Shown here in pieces: positions 49,436 to 60,383 of a stretch of 64,000 bases of DNA. The stretch spans positions 4,402,001 through 4,466,000 of the forward strand of contig NC_092409.1 of NCBI RefSeq assembly GCF_009017415.1. The letters run 5' to 3'. The stretch's first letter is position 1. Each line of letters begins with the position of its first letter. A program made the position numbers and the translations under genes. The notes beneath the pieces were generated by a model. The model saw nothing but the letters and a program-made list of their open reading frames with translations. It made no database searches and was not told where the DNA came from. This DNA comes from Aspergillus flavus (Eukaryota > Ascomycota > Eurotiomycetes > Eurotiales > Aspergillaceae).

Positions 49436-50516
49436 GGTACAGTTGAACAGTGTCTAACCGATCTGAAGTGAGTATGGTGCAATATAAGGCATAAGACCTT
49501 ATAATAACATGTTTCTAGTTGAATGTTTTTGAACTGAAACAAAGCCTGTGATATCGTATCGAGGGGTACGTAGTTAAAGTAAGGGGCAACGCGGGGGCGA
49601 ACAACCGGTAGTGCTCGGAAGATCGTCGCGTAGAAGATACGGTTTGTTGATCTGCTATTTTGGTAGCTGAAATTGTACCTTTCGTTGATAAGGCAAATGT
49701 AGCTAAATCTTTATTGGTTTACGGAGGTTGGAACCGTGGGTTGCGAGGTATGAAGATGGGGACGCGATGTTGATGGTGTGGTTGCTGGTGCAACGCATCG
49801 CTGCCTGAGGCATCATATAGTGTATGTCTCAGTTTGCGGCAGCTGCTGCCATTGTTTTTGTCTGAGCAGCCATGGCTTTTATCCGTGATGTACCTCGACT
49901 GTTGTGCTTTGCATAAGAGCTCATGATCTACAAAATGCGGATATAATGCCCTTCAACAATATATTTAGGGATCTCATCCTTCCACAGGGCAGCCGCCCAG
50001 GTAGAGCGGCGGAGGCTGCTAGGCTTTCCCTTATTAATCTCAAACACTGAGCATGGCAAATCTCTAATCTACAGAATGAGCCCATAGAGGACGTCATGGG
50101 GTCACATGCAGCCAGGCAAGGATTGCGTTGGTCAGACTCCCACCTGCTTTTTCTTGCCAGAGAGAAATGTCCTCGTCTTTCGCAAATCCTTCTACGTGTC
50201 AGGTGTGTCCTGTGTATTTAGGCGGATGCCCTGTGGAAGGATGAGACGCCTATATTTAAAGATTTTGAAGGACCTGAGATCATGAAGGCATAGATAATTA
50301 ATTCCTCATAGAAGACAAAATACTTACAACTCGCGTATAGTTTAGAGGCTATAAACATGATATTGGAATATTTCGACCCCTTCACTCCTGAGATCTTAAT
50401 CCAAATCTCATCAATGACTCACGTTGTTTTCCAGCCCAAAGTTCATAGCTGGATTTCAACTGAGACACTCTGAAGAACCGATGTTATTTTTCCATATGTA
50501 GATAGTTTTCCACGCA
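49436..50516. promoter_or_regulatory. Upstream region of the Asp-like gene with ACGCG cores
   Basis: 1.1 kb between the Asp-like start and the P450 stop, both genes on minus. Three ACGCG cores lie within about 330 bp of the Asp-like ATG: 49589-49593, 49627-49631 (as CGCGT on plus) and 49762-49766. These resemble MluI cell-cycle box (MBF) half-sites. The rest shows nothing else I can name. Confidence 0.4.
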
Positions 50517-52013
50517 TCAAATACGGTCTCGGATCCTTTCCAAGATTCGCTTTTCGTCTTTGTCAGACTCCTCCCACTCTTTCTTGATAACCTGCTCGTG
50601 CTTTACGCTCCTTGGTTGAAACACGGCTTTGACGGAAGAAGGACTATATTCGTCGCCAAGATCAGCGTCCCCTTGTGCAGATGTGATATCGTAAGCCCAG
50701 AGCAGACGTGAAGTAACGATCAGTAAGCTGCCCCGCGCGAGTCGGTGACCAGGACATATTCTCCGCCCAAAGCCAAAAGCGGAGACAGGAAGATCAGGGT
50801 TGTTGAGATATCTATCAGGATTGAAGGCTGCGGGATTGTCGAAAGTCGCCTCGTCCATGTTCATCCCAAACTGATTTGCGACTACCGTCGCACCGGCAGG
50901 GATACGGTAGCCCATGTACTCATCGTCTTGTATGACTGCATGAGGGACTCCGATTGGAGAGATAGGGCGCCAGCGAAGGAGTTCAGACACGATTGCTCGG
51001 ATGTATGGAAGTTTTTCGAGGTCGTCGGGTGACGGCAATCGGTCCTCGCCGACAACGGAGTCTAGCTCCGCTTGTGCTTTTTGCTTCACCTCTTTGTGGA
51101 GCACGCATACCATAATTAATATCTCCAAAACCATCTTAGTCGTATGAATTCCAGCCACGTAAAGTTCACCCAGGGCGTAACAGACATCTTCCCAGGGGAG
51201 CTCTTTGGCTTCGCTTCTCTGAGAGACCTCATGACTCCAGTTCCAGCAGTCGCCCCCAAGTGCAATGTTGCCGCATTCGGTATAAACTTCTTTGGTCTTA
51301 TAATGGAGCTCCTCTGCCTTTTTTCTCCAGGTCAAGAAGCAATGTGGGAGCCAGTCGAGCATGGGGAAAAGGTCAAGTAAAATCGTCCCAAAAGAAGCTT
51401 TCTGAAGGACGAATGTGGCCATTTCATTTATTTGATACAACATCTTATGGTCGCTATCATCCTTTCCTCTTCCTTTTCCGTATACAAGCGTGAACATGAT
51501 GTCCGAGGTGTAGCTGAGGAAGGCCTCTGAAAAGTCGTTCGTGGATAAGAACTCATGAAGAAGGCGCTTACTCTCGAAATCCTGGAGTTGACGATAGGCA
51601 GTAGATGCCCTTTCACTGAGGAGTGACGAGCCCAGTCGTCTATGGAGTCTCCACTGGGCACCATATGGCATGAAAGCAGATGCCAGCCCCTTGTGCAAGT
51701 ACTTGTCCAAGAACTTTGACGCGGGGCGCGAGCTGTATATACTTGCTCGTCGCTCCAGTAGGTCTTGGGCTGCTCGACGGCTCCCCAGAATGATAAATTG
51801 CTGGGCGCCAATCTTTGCACTCACTATGGGGCCATATTTTTTATTCCATTTCTGAAATGTTTTAGCGATGTCTTTCTCCGGAAAGGGCCCGGAAAGTAAT
51901 GTTGGGCCTGGAGGAAGTGGAAGTTCGGATGCATTCAAGCCGATGAAGCGCCTGAGAGGGGTATAGAGGAATAAAAGTGGCGCTAACAGGCAGAGGCCGA
52001 TGATCAGTTCCAT
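50517..52013 (-). CDS. Cytochrome P450 monooxygenase
   Basis: Intronless gene for 498 aa, the usual size of a microsomal fungal P450. The N-terminal hydrophobic anchor (about 2-20, LIIGLCLLAPLLFLY) and the proline hinge LPLPPGPTLL (32-41) target it to the ER membrane. The heme-binding loop is FGFGRRICPGHR with the thiolate ligand at Cys420. The K-helix E-x-x-R is in SELLRWRP and the PERF-like motif is NPDRY. The I-helix oxygen-activation motif reads AGIHTT (286-291) where AGxDT/AGxET is usual: the acidic residue is His289. The sequence resembles the broad CYP group related to OrdA-type O-methylsterigmatocystin oxidoreductase proteins; I cannot assign the CYP family. No polyketide or peptide synthase, transporter or pathway regulator lies nearby, so it looks like an orphan. 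The substrate is unknown. Lack of introns is unusual for a fungal P450 but there is no sign of decay. Confidence 0.93.
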   Translation of the reverse strand: MELIIGLCLLAPLLFLYTPLRRFIGLNASELPLPPGPTLLSGPFPEKDIAKTFQKWNKKYGPIVSAKIGAQQFIILGSRRAAQDLLERRASIYSSRPASKFLDKYLHKGLASAFMPYGAQWRLHRRLGSSLLSERASTAYRQLQDFESKRLLHEFLSTNDFSEAFLSYTSDIMFTLVYGKGRGKDDSDHKMLYQINEMATFVLQKASFGTILLDLFPMLDWLPHCFLTWRKKAEELHYKTKEVYTECGNIALGGDCWNWSHEVSQRSEAKELPWEDVCYALGELYVAGIHTTKMVLEILIMVCVLHKEVKQKAQAELDSVVGEDRLPSPDDLEKLPYIRAIVSELLRWRPISPIGVPHAVIQDDEYMGYRIPAGATVVANQFGMNMDEATFDNPAAFNPDRYLNNPDLPVSAFGFGRRICPGHRLARGSLLIVTSRLLWAYDITSAQGDADLGDEYSPSSVKAVFQPRSVKHEQVIKKEWEESDKDEKRILERIRDRI

Positions 52014-53871
52014 ATCCTATCCCTCACTCTTATCGGAAAGAGTAGAAAATTGAAAAGAAATAAAAAAATATCTCGTAGGATGTAGAAAGGGATGAAGTCT
52101 ACTATCTGTCAAAATAGCCGCGAAGCACAAGGTTTCTCCCCAGCTTATAGACAGAGCTGTGCCTTTTCACGGTCCAGCCATTTTCATGCACGTCCACGTC
52201 AAGCTGCATGTAACTATAAGGGAGTTACAATTCCAGCGAAGAGGATAGGTGGATGGCTAATCTGGCTATGACGAGTTGGTTAGGGAGCAGCGCTTTAGAC
52301 GTCGCCAAAACTTGGTTTGACTCGTTTACTGGGTCAAAAACACGGCATTTCGGTGAAGTCCCGAATCTGATCCTCGAATGAAGTTCATGATAAATGTATA
52401 GAGCTGAAATATGCCGATCTTCATTGGATAATCTAACTGAGGCTGACTTTCACATAAGGTTCGGGTCTGAGATGTAAAGATTGCGCCTGTAGCTTAAACA
52501 AAGTCTTAGTCTGCCTTGACGAGATCCTCAAGAAAAGGTACCTTTCACTTGGAAGTATTATTACTGCTGTTGGGATACGATTACGAAGAGTTTGTTCGCA
52601 GCGAAAGTTCTCCACTTTGAGGGATATTGAGTGGTTTGCATATATTGCTTCATCTGGCTTAGTCGGGCCCTTAGTCATTTGGCCCGTGACTTAATCGGTA
52701 AATTAGGTTGGGACCGAGATTCAAGGTATCCATCAGTTTGAACTCTTCGAATATTCGGTGGAAAAGGCTTCCTGTTTAATTTGTCATGTGGTCTGACCAT
52801 TATCTTTGTAGTTTGAATGCAGGGATATTTAAATTTGGGATAATCGGTCTTGAAAGTTGTTCCGCGGAAAGCCAGTCAGGTTGTGCCTCGATATGCGATG
52901 TCTATATTAAATTGCTAATTTCTAAGACAGCAAGCAGAACCGAAATATTAAACCCGGCACGATAACAAATAAAAAGGTACGGAGAACCTAGTTTATAGTC
53001 AACATGAAACGACAGTTTTCCGCCTAGTGGTGTTGTAGTAGTTAGGTAGTATGATGCATGGGCCTCGGCCAACCCCGCCGTCATCCGTCGGCCTTCACAA
53101 GACACGACGGCGGTTACTCGGTAGGACTTTTGCAAGAGAGCTGTTTCATAAGGCGTAGTGAGATTTGATGGTGTAGTGAGGAGAGTTTCAATTGGAATAT
53201 TTACAGGTCTGACTCAGATACAACCAGATATAAGAAAAACAAAGCCTCGTGGTTGTCTGTACTCTGTAGGCAAAACAATTTACTTAAAGGGCTTTGACCG
53301 AAGAGCCCCGTTGAGAAGGGGGACAAAACCATAAATGGCCCAGAGTGGCTTAGTTCAGTGGACCCGTGAACACTGGCTTTAAACCTGTTCCGAACGGTGA
53401 TCCGGTCTCCGATTCGACAATCGACGCATCCAAAACCTCCCCTTCCCCAGACACACATGGACCGGATCTTCAACGTGGCTCACTGTGCTTGCACTATTTT
53501 TACACTATCTGCCAGGGGTAAAGAACCTGGCTTGAACTCGAACCCACGCCCGCTGTGAACGTTGAATTTCCCTTTGTTTATCGGCGCTCTTTACCCTCCG
53601 AAACACATCTGAATCCCTCCGGTTGTTCCGCAATTGATTGTTGCCTTTCTCACACCACCACGTCCGCCACATCGCGCTGTTGGACTCTTACCCGGAGATG
53701 ATCCTTCTATAGTCCGACTCCCATTACGTTCCTTACCATTTCCCTTCTTACGCTCCTTATAATACTTTTAAGAAAACGAAGCCATCGCCGCCGCCGACCA
53801 GACCCAGCACCGAGCAGCCCACATTACCCGCCCCCTCCCTATCGGCTAAGCCTACGGCATGCCCACCGATC
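52014..53871. promoter_or_regulatory. Divergent intergenic region P450 / vezatin-like gene
   Basis: 1.9 kb between divergent starts. It is AT-rich with no coding-like ORF. A tRNA B-box-like string at 53534-53545 (minus) does not pair into a tRNA arm. The right end (53640-53860) is C-rich and probably the leader of the vezatin-like gene. No other site is called. Confidence 0.5.
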
Positions 53872-55983
53872 ATGGAATCTCTTGTCTATGAAAACTCGCC
53901 TTTGGCGGATTATCTCCAAGGTGAGATCTATCTTTTCATTCCATGAGTTTTGTGATACCTCTGGTTTTCGCGTCACGGAGGTCTAATGCGCACTAGGGGA
54001 GGGTGAGCACGACCCAAGCTGGCCCGTTAAGGAGACAGAGAATAGCGATATTGCCTCCGAGTCCACAGCGGCGGACTTCGCACCACGAGGAGCGTCAAAA
54101 TTCCAAGAGCGGATCCGGAATAGGCTCCCCAAACCACTAGACCTGAGGTCTTCGCATCAAAAAGCGGCCCTAGGCAGACTTTACGACGCCTGTACGGTAT
54201 GGGTTCCAATCACGTCGTTGTATTAACCATGATCACCCTTAGGCTGATGAGGTCTACAGTCAGCGTTGAATTCGCGTGTTGGACGAAGTGATAATGAGAG
54301 GTTTCTGGAACAATTCGGTTATGTCATCGTCGCGTCGCAGTTGCTGAACGAGCATAGCGCCCCTTCATATGCTTCGGCTGCAGATGTGCTGTCCAGTTCG
54401 CGCTCGGCCGATCTTCCGTCAATCTCCTCAACTTTCGGACTACAGGGTGCCGTTGTCACAGCTTCGACATCCTTCTCTATCGCTTGGTTGTTACACTGGA
54501 GTCGTCCTCGAACGGGCTCAGGTCTGAACCCTCGAAAAGTTGGCGTACTGTTAGTCTTGGTACCCGTGATCGGGGTTCTGTTTTACGCGTTCGCTAAACG
54601 ACAATGGCTCAAGTATTTGCGGCATCAAGCTGTGGATGCGGCGGGATTTTTCATCGGCAACGCTCAAGGGTTTGATTCTGCTGCTTCGGCATCGGTCGTG
54701 TTCATACAGGAGGTCGAGCTAGTCTCCAGAGGCTACCGCATGTAAGTCAGCATTTCTCTTATTCCCCATCGGTTAAGCGGAGGATTTCGATATCTAACCC
54801 AATCATAGAAGCACGCCGTTGCCTCCGATATCCAGACTCGAGGACCAAGCGCAGACACGGCGATGTTTGAGACTACGTCGGACTGTGTCAGAATGCTTCT
54901 ACGCCTTGTTAAAACGGTATTTACAGGCACAACGCTCTTTGCAACCCGTTACAGACAATGACAACCTGGCCAAATATTATGACATCTACGATGTCTCGGA
55001 GGAAGAGCTGGCGGAGGCTGAATTAGCGCTCGCTGAGCGGGCGACTGAAGATCAATATTCCTTACGCGCCCTTCGCACCCTATTCGGACGGTTATACATC
55101 GTGAGAAAGAGCATACTCTGCTGCCTATTGGCTTTGGGTGCTGATGGTGGAGGATCCGACATCGCGCGATGGACCATCGCTATCGAACAAATGCAGGATC
55201 TGGCCGAGGTAACCGGCAAAAACACAGAGAAGATGACCAACATTCTCAATGAGGAAGACAGTGAGTACGAGAGCGCACCTGTCAAAGACCTCACTAACCT
55301 ATCTTTTAGGCAATCAAGTTCCTCGTTCTCCCTTACCTACAGCCTCTCCCAATAAGGAGCATCTCCGTGCGCAATATCGGAAGCTTAACTCTCTCTCACA
55401 AGCAATCCGTGCGCTTCACGCAAAAATGCATCTCATCAGAGAAATGTCTAGCGCTAGTCTGGAACAAACAGATGCCGATGAGAATGACGAGAATGAAGCG
55501 ACCCTTGCTTCTCACTATGAATCAATCGGGACGGACATTAAAAACCTTCTCCAAGAATGGGAGGATGGTAAAGCTGCCATGATCAGTAACACTCCAGACA
55601 AGCGATTGAACGTGGATCGCCTTTCAAGACCGTTAAGTGAGTGGAAGCTGCCGTCATCCCCCACTCCTAGCCTAGGCGGTGCCACCGCGGTGGAAGGTAG
55701 TCCAGCCGACGCGCTTAAAGCCTTGAATGGTGAAAGGCCGGATTCCAGCATCATTCATACCATCGATGACGAGGAAGAGATTTTTGAAGCAGTGGCTCTC
55801 CCAGCCCGTAGCAAGAGACAATCCTTGACGAGAGAGGAGCGAATTGCTCGGGTCAAGGAAGACCGAGCAAAACAAGCAGCGGCACGTGAGCGCCTTGATG
55901 CAAACACCAACATGCTGAAGGAGCTTGAGATGGTTATCAAGCAACGACCCCCAGCGGCTTCGAAGCGAATAACTAGTATCTGA
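53872..55983 (+). CDS. Vezatin / Inp2-type membrane protein
   Basis: Five exons, 53872-53920, 53997-54196, 54260-54741, 54809-55260 and 55310-55983, giving 618 aa with all joins in frame. Two neighbouring hydrophobic segments (VVTASTSFSIAWLLHW and KVGVLLVLVPVIGVLFYAFA) make a membrane hairpin. The long helical region after it (CLRLRRTVSECFYALLKRYL through LRTLFGRLYIVRKSILCCLL) fits the vezatin myosin-binding domain shared with yeast Inp2, the peroxisomal receptor for the class V myosin Myo2. The C-terminal third is charged, with a coiled-coil segment of RIARVKEDRAKQAAARERL type. The likely role is linking an organelle, possibly the peroxisome, to myosin; the organelle is inference. The ATG at 53872 is preferred: an earlier ATG at 53859 meets an early stop. 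Two acceptor AGs lie 17 nt apart before exon 3; only the second (exon starting 54260) keeps the frame. Confidence 0.85.
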
Positions 55984-56819
55984 TACCCACATACCCCCTC
56001 TACTTTGCTTCTTCGCGTCTCCTATAATATCTTTTTTGTACCCCTACGTACTCCTGAATCCTCTTATCTGGAGTGAACTGCGACAGCTGGTCAGCAAACC
56101 ATGCAGGTTGATACCCAATGTATATAGAGTGGACTGGTGTCAATGGCGTTTTCTGGGCTGGACTTTTATCTTTCTTTTGGTTGTACCTTACGCCTGGGCT
56201 GTGTACCCTTTCGTTATCGCTGTACATTTTTCTTTCTTGCTTTCTTTTTGTTTCATTGTCCTTTTCTTGTATTTCAGCTTGACGCGCTCTTTTGGCAAGT
56301 TTCATTCTGTATTGTTCCTCGCTAACACTGGCCCACTGCCAGGTAATTTCCTATGTAAAGCTTGGGAAGTTTTGTATATAGTATATAATCATCCAAATGA
56401 AAGACATTCTTAAGCAGCTAATCGCAATTGGTAATAAACTTGAAAAGAATCATCCTGTGGGTACCTGTATACCAAGGCCTAGGTTATTGGAAGTAGTACT
56501 AGTCTTGCACCCTTACGTCAAAACCAGGCAGCAAAGGCTAACCCGAAACGTACATATCAGCCTAAGGCATGACGCGCGACCCGTGAACGCGTTTCCCCAC
56601 TACGCGACCTCACCTTGTGAAATGGCAATTTCTCCTCTACTTGAGTTCTTAACTTCTCCCAATCCACCTTCTACTTGTAAGTCACACAAGAGTTTGGAAT
56701 CATTCATTGAACAAACCAATTGATATATACAGGCTGAAATCCAGAATTTGCCTGACATTAAATTCCTCACCTAATTCTTTCACCTCTCACCATCACACGC
56801 ACACAACACACAGATCAAG
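55984..56819. promoter_or_regulatory. Vezatin-gene 3' flank and PCNA promoter
   Basis: 836 bp between two plus-strand genes. The left half, T-rich (56200-56290), is the 3' UTR of the vezatin-like gene. The right half is the PCNA promoter, with an ACGCG cluster at 56572-56606. A GTAAGT-like donor at 56676 and a TACAG acceptor at 56728-56732 could mark a 5' UTR intron, which I cannot confirm. Confidence 0.45.
56572..56606 (+). promoter_or_regulatory. MCB-type (MBF) site cluster upstream of PCNA
   Basis: Three ACGCG cores within 35 bp: 56572-56576, 56587-56591 (part of a full ACGCGT, 56587-56592) and 56602-56606. They lie about 215-250 bp before the first base of the PCNA start codon. ACGCGT is the known MluI cell-cycle box bound by MBF in yeasts, controlling G1/S DNA-synthesis genes including PCNA. 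Confidence 0.6.
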
Positions 56820-57858
56820 AGTGGGTTTTTCCACATGTTCGTTATTTTCGCTGAATTGCTATCTAACTGTTACCTCAGTGTTGGAAGCTCGCCTAGAACA
56901 AGCCTCTCTCCTCAAGCGCGTATGTGACTATAGTCTTCAGATAAGCCCTGCACTGTCACTGACCTAGGCCACGATCATTCAGGTTGTCGACGCTATCAAG
57001 GATCTGGTGCAGGACTGCAACTTTGACTGCAATGACTCTGGTATCGCCCTCCAGGCCATGGATAACTCCCATGTAGCCCTAGTTTCCATGCTCCTCAAGG
57101 CCGAAGGCTTCTCCCCATACCGCTGCGACCGCAACATTGCTCTCGGTATCAACTTGGTCTCCTTGACCAAGGTCCTGCGGGCTGCTCAGAATGAAGACAT
57201 TCTTACTCTCAAGGCCGATGACTCACCGGACGCCGTTAACCTCATGTTCGAGAGCGCTGAGACCGACCGACTAAGCGAATATGATATTAAGTTGATGGAC
57301 ATTGACCAGGAGCACCTGGCAATCCCAGAGACCGAGTATGCCGCTACCGTCGAGATGCCTTCTGCAGAATTCCAGCGGATCTGCAGAGACCTGAACGCAC
57401 TTTCCGAGTCTGGTTCGTGAACCTTATTCATTTCCATCGCCCAATACGTCCAGACTTGGGACAGCTATACCCGTGCAGTTACTGACTAGCATTTCAGTTG
57501 TCATTGAGGCTACCAAGGAAGGTGTCAAGTTCTCCTGCCAGGGTGACATTGGCAGCGGATCTGTCACCATCCGTCAACACACCAACGTCGATAAGCCCGA
57601 ACAGAACGTTTCCATTGCTCTCTCCGAACCCGTTGCCCTCACTTTCTCCCTCAAGTACCTCGTCAACTTCTGCAAGGCTACCACTCTCTCCAGCAAGGTG
57701 AGCCTCTGCCTGTCCCAGGAGGTTCCCCTTCTTGTTGAGTACGGTCTCGGCAGTGGTCACCTGAGATTCTACCTCGCTCCTAAGGTAAATTCCTATGCTT
57801 CCTATCTTTTAGAAAAGGAGAGGACGCTAACGTGTCATAGATCGGTGACGAGGAGTAA
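56820..57858 (+). CDS. pol30: Proliferating cell nuclear antigen (PCNA sliding clamp)
   Basis: Exons A(56820) / 56879-56919 / 56983-57412 / 57498-57784 / 57841-57858 give 258 aa beginning [14 protein letters not shown]. The start codon seems split by an intron: 56820 supplies A and 56879-56880 supply TG, with a GTGGGT donor, a CTAAC branch site and a CAG acceptor. No unspliced ATG lies upstream in frame, and the family protein always begins with this M-L-E-A block. Typical PCNA features: [19 protein letters not shown], the interdomain connecting loop [16 protein letters not shown], Lys164 (EATKEG), the conserved SUMO/ubiquitin site, and the C-terminal LAPKIGDEE. It forms a trimeric ring on DNA that tethers polymerases delta/epsilon, Fen1 and ligase in the nucleus. 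Upstream ACGCG cores fit G1/S control. The identity is certain; only the position of the split start needs RNA data. Confidence 0.96.
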
Positions 57859-59681
57859 ATTAATCAAAATTAAAAGCCAAACATACCACTTACGACGAAG
57901 GGGCAGGAAATGATTTCTTTGCGGGTTTCTTTTTACATTCGGAAATATCCCACGTTGACGGAACAAAGGATTTTGTTATCATAATATCCCAGTTAGATAT
58001 GAAGCGATTGTTTTTTTCACATTTCCATTGGGTATTGGTGACTTTAATGCAAGTACACTTTCATGATGAGCATGGGACGCAGCGGAGATACAAAGTAGAC
58101 TTCGCAGGGTTTAAGATATCATACGAGCAGGAGTATCTACACTACACCGGACAAATCCCAAGAATAATCATCAAGAGCCAAATCAGTTCATTTCTAGAGC
58201 CTATATCCCTTCCAATTCTGGTATATCACCCACCACCGATACCTAAAAAAATGAAGGCAACGGGACCAAAAAGGACCCAACCCCCAACAAATTAGCCAGG
58301 GACACACCACTCTTCCCAGTCCAAGATTAGCCACTCACCTAGAAGAAAGAAAAAAGAAGCACCATCCCAACCAGAATGATCGGAATCGAATTCTACCATC
58401 CCCTCCTCCCCCAGAGGAGAAAGAGAGGTACAGCATGCCGCGTATTGCACTAAAGTGTCGCACAAGCATTAGCCCGCACACACAATCTTCGCAACGACTC
58501 TCCCATGGGGAAACCTCGAACAAAAGTCCGAGCCCCGATGTTTCTGATGCCAATTGCAGATGTGCGACATGCCTCCGACCGGAGTCAGAGGCTGCCTTGA
58601 TTCACACCAGGCCCTTGCGGGCAGTACCGGCTCCCCCATCTCCCGAAAGAGATGAAAAGAGCGGGTTACTGGGTTTAAGTGAAGATTCCTCCGAATTTCT
58701 CATTTGCGGGTGTTCTCGGGCCGTTGGGGGTCAACGGTCGAGAGATCAAGTTTGACCTTGATCGTGTGTAGCAAAGAAACGCAGCATTGGTTGGGATGGT
58801 GCTTGGGAGGAAGAAAAATTGAGATCGGGGTTTGTTTTTGTGGGTTTTATAGGTGGTGGAGTGGGGGTTACCGCTTGCTGGTTTGGGTTTAGTGGGGTTT
58901 TGTTTGCATCTACATCTATATCTACTGAGTATACGGAGTATACAACTCATCGATCTTTTCTTCAGGGAGATTTTGCGTTTGGTACTTGATTGGAGAAAAA
59001 TATTACTTTTTTTAAATTGAGACGTTAGTTTTGGTCTTGTTGTCCCCATCATGTACGCTGACGATCAGGACTGTACTAGTTCCTGGGCCTTGGGATGCTC
59101 ATGAGTACTCGTAGTCAAACACAAATCGGAGAACCGAGCAGCATGGCGATTCTTTTTGACTAGAGGAAGACTCTAGTAGACTGTAGCGATACAGTATTGT
59201 AGTTTATCATAATACTAACTACGCTATAAGCCTACACCGCGGATAAAGCGGAGATAGTGACCACTCTATCAGTAACCCCGCGGAGTTCTCGATCAGCAAA
59301 TGTCACACTGATTCCGTGGGAAATAGAAGATGTTCGTTGACCTTGTGTCTTTAGTTTGGTCAGATATACTAATATTTGAACAGGGTTAGCTCCAGGATAT
59401 TCCCTGTTAATATACCACAGTCACCAATGCAGGTGGGAAAGCTTGATATCGACAGGACTATACCGTCACGAATGCACCAACGAGAGGGACCGGAAAACGA
59501 TTACTTCTTACCCGAACAAGAGACCCCGCATCGACGCCCCGCACCAGATAGAATGACAGGATTCCTGTTGACTTATTTTCGTAAGCTATGTTGTGACTCA
59601 TTATCGGCATATAAATACTACACTATCCCCAAACCCCAAACTTGAAGGCCATCACAGCAATTCCTCCAACCCGAGAACACA
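57859..59681. other. Intergenic region PCNA / M24 peptidase gene
   Basis: 1.8 kb with PCNA 3' UTR (TTTTTTTC near 58010) and the upstream region of the peptidase gene. ORFs at 58435-58755 (plus) and 58675-59052 (minus) are low-complexity with no family match. One copy of TACGGAGTA lies at 58932-58940, and a TATA-like box lies just before the next gene. Confidence 0.5.
59610..59617 (+). promoter_or_regulatory. TATA box of the M24 peptidase gene
   Basis: TATAAATA, 65-72 bp before the ATG at 59682, followed by a short C/A-rich leader (CACTATCCCCAAACC). Position and sequence are typical of a fungal core promoter. Confidence 0.55.
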
Positions 59682-60383
59682 ATGTCCGGAAACCCTACGA
59701 GTCTAGAAACAGATGAACGGGCAGCATACCTGCTAGACGCCCAGAACAAGGCCATCCAACTCTTTGACGAGATCGAGCGGGATCTCCTACGCTCCGGCGT
59801 CGGTGAAAAGCAACTAAGCAACGAGATCTACGAGCTGGCCCAACGACACGGAGTGCGAACCCACTGGCACAAACGGGTCATTCGCAGTGGCCCCAACACC
59901 TTGAAACCTTTTGCTGAGAATCCCCCGGATCGCATCATCCAGCCCGATGACATCCTGTATGTCGATCTAGGACCCGTCTTCGAAGCCTGGGAAGCGGACT
60001 TCGGGCGCACCTTTGTCCTTGGAGACGACCCGCATAAGAAACAGCTGCGCGATTCGCTCGAGCCCGTGTGGAATAAGGTCAAGTCGCGCTATCTGGAGAA
60101 CACGGATATGACCGGCGAAGAGTTATATGAGATTGCGTGTGATGAGGCGAAGCAGTCGGGGTGGGATTTCGGTGCTGATATCGCTGGGCATATTGTTGGG
60201 TCTTTCCCCCACGAACGCATCCCGAAGGATAGGGTTACTCTTTATATTGCTCGCGGGAATAATCGGCCGATGACTTCTCCCGGAAAGGATGGGAAGAGGC
60301 ATCATTGGATTTTGGAGATTCATCTTCATGATCGCGCTCGTGGACATGGTGCTTTCATGGAGCAGCTTTTGACTGTTGGGTGA
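59682..60383 (+). CDS. M24-family metallopeptidase (Xaa-Pro peptidase / creatinase fold)
   Basis: Intronless gene for 233 aa. It holds the pita-bread catalytic domain alone, without the N-terminal domain of full aminopeptidase P or prolidase. All five dinuclear metal ligands are visible: Asp95 (YVDLGP), Asp106 (EADFGR), His170 (IAGHIVG), Glu212 (WILEIHL) and Glu227 (FMEQLL). His61/His63 (THWHK) match the conserved first substrate-binding region. So the fold should be active, as a peptidase on Xaa-Pro bonds or another C-N hydrolase of the creatinase group. There is no signal peptide or membrane segment, so it is probably cytosolic. Short stand-alone M24 proteins of this kind occur in bacteria and fungi, and many are uncharacterised; the substrate is unknown. 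A TATA box lies about 70 bp upstream. It sits first in a row of three plus-strand hydrolase genes. Confidence 0.9.
   Translation: MSGNPTSLETDERAAYLLDAQNKAIQLFDEIERDLLRSGVGEKQLSNEIYELAQRHGVRTHWHKRVIRSGPNTLKPFAENPPDRIIQPDDILYVDLGPVFEAWEADFGRTFVLGDDPHKKQLRDSLEPVWNKVKSRYLENTDMTGEELYEIACDEAKQSGWDFGADIAGHIVGSFPHERIPKDRVTLYIARGNNRPMTSPGKDGKRHHWILEIHLHDRARGHGAFMEQLLTVG

Noticed and set aside
53534..53545. Minus-strand B-box-like GGGTTCGAGTTC
   Set aside because: No five-pair T-stem and no cloverleaf could be drawn.
58675..59052. 125-codon minus-strand ORF near the PCNA gene
   Set aside because: Lys/Pro/Thr-rich low-complexity translation of T/G-rich DNA; no family match.
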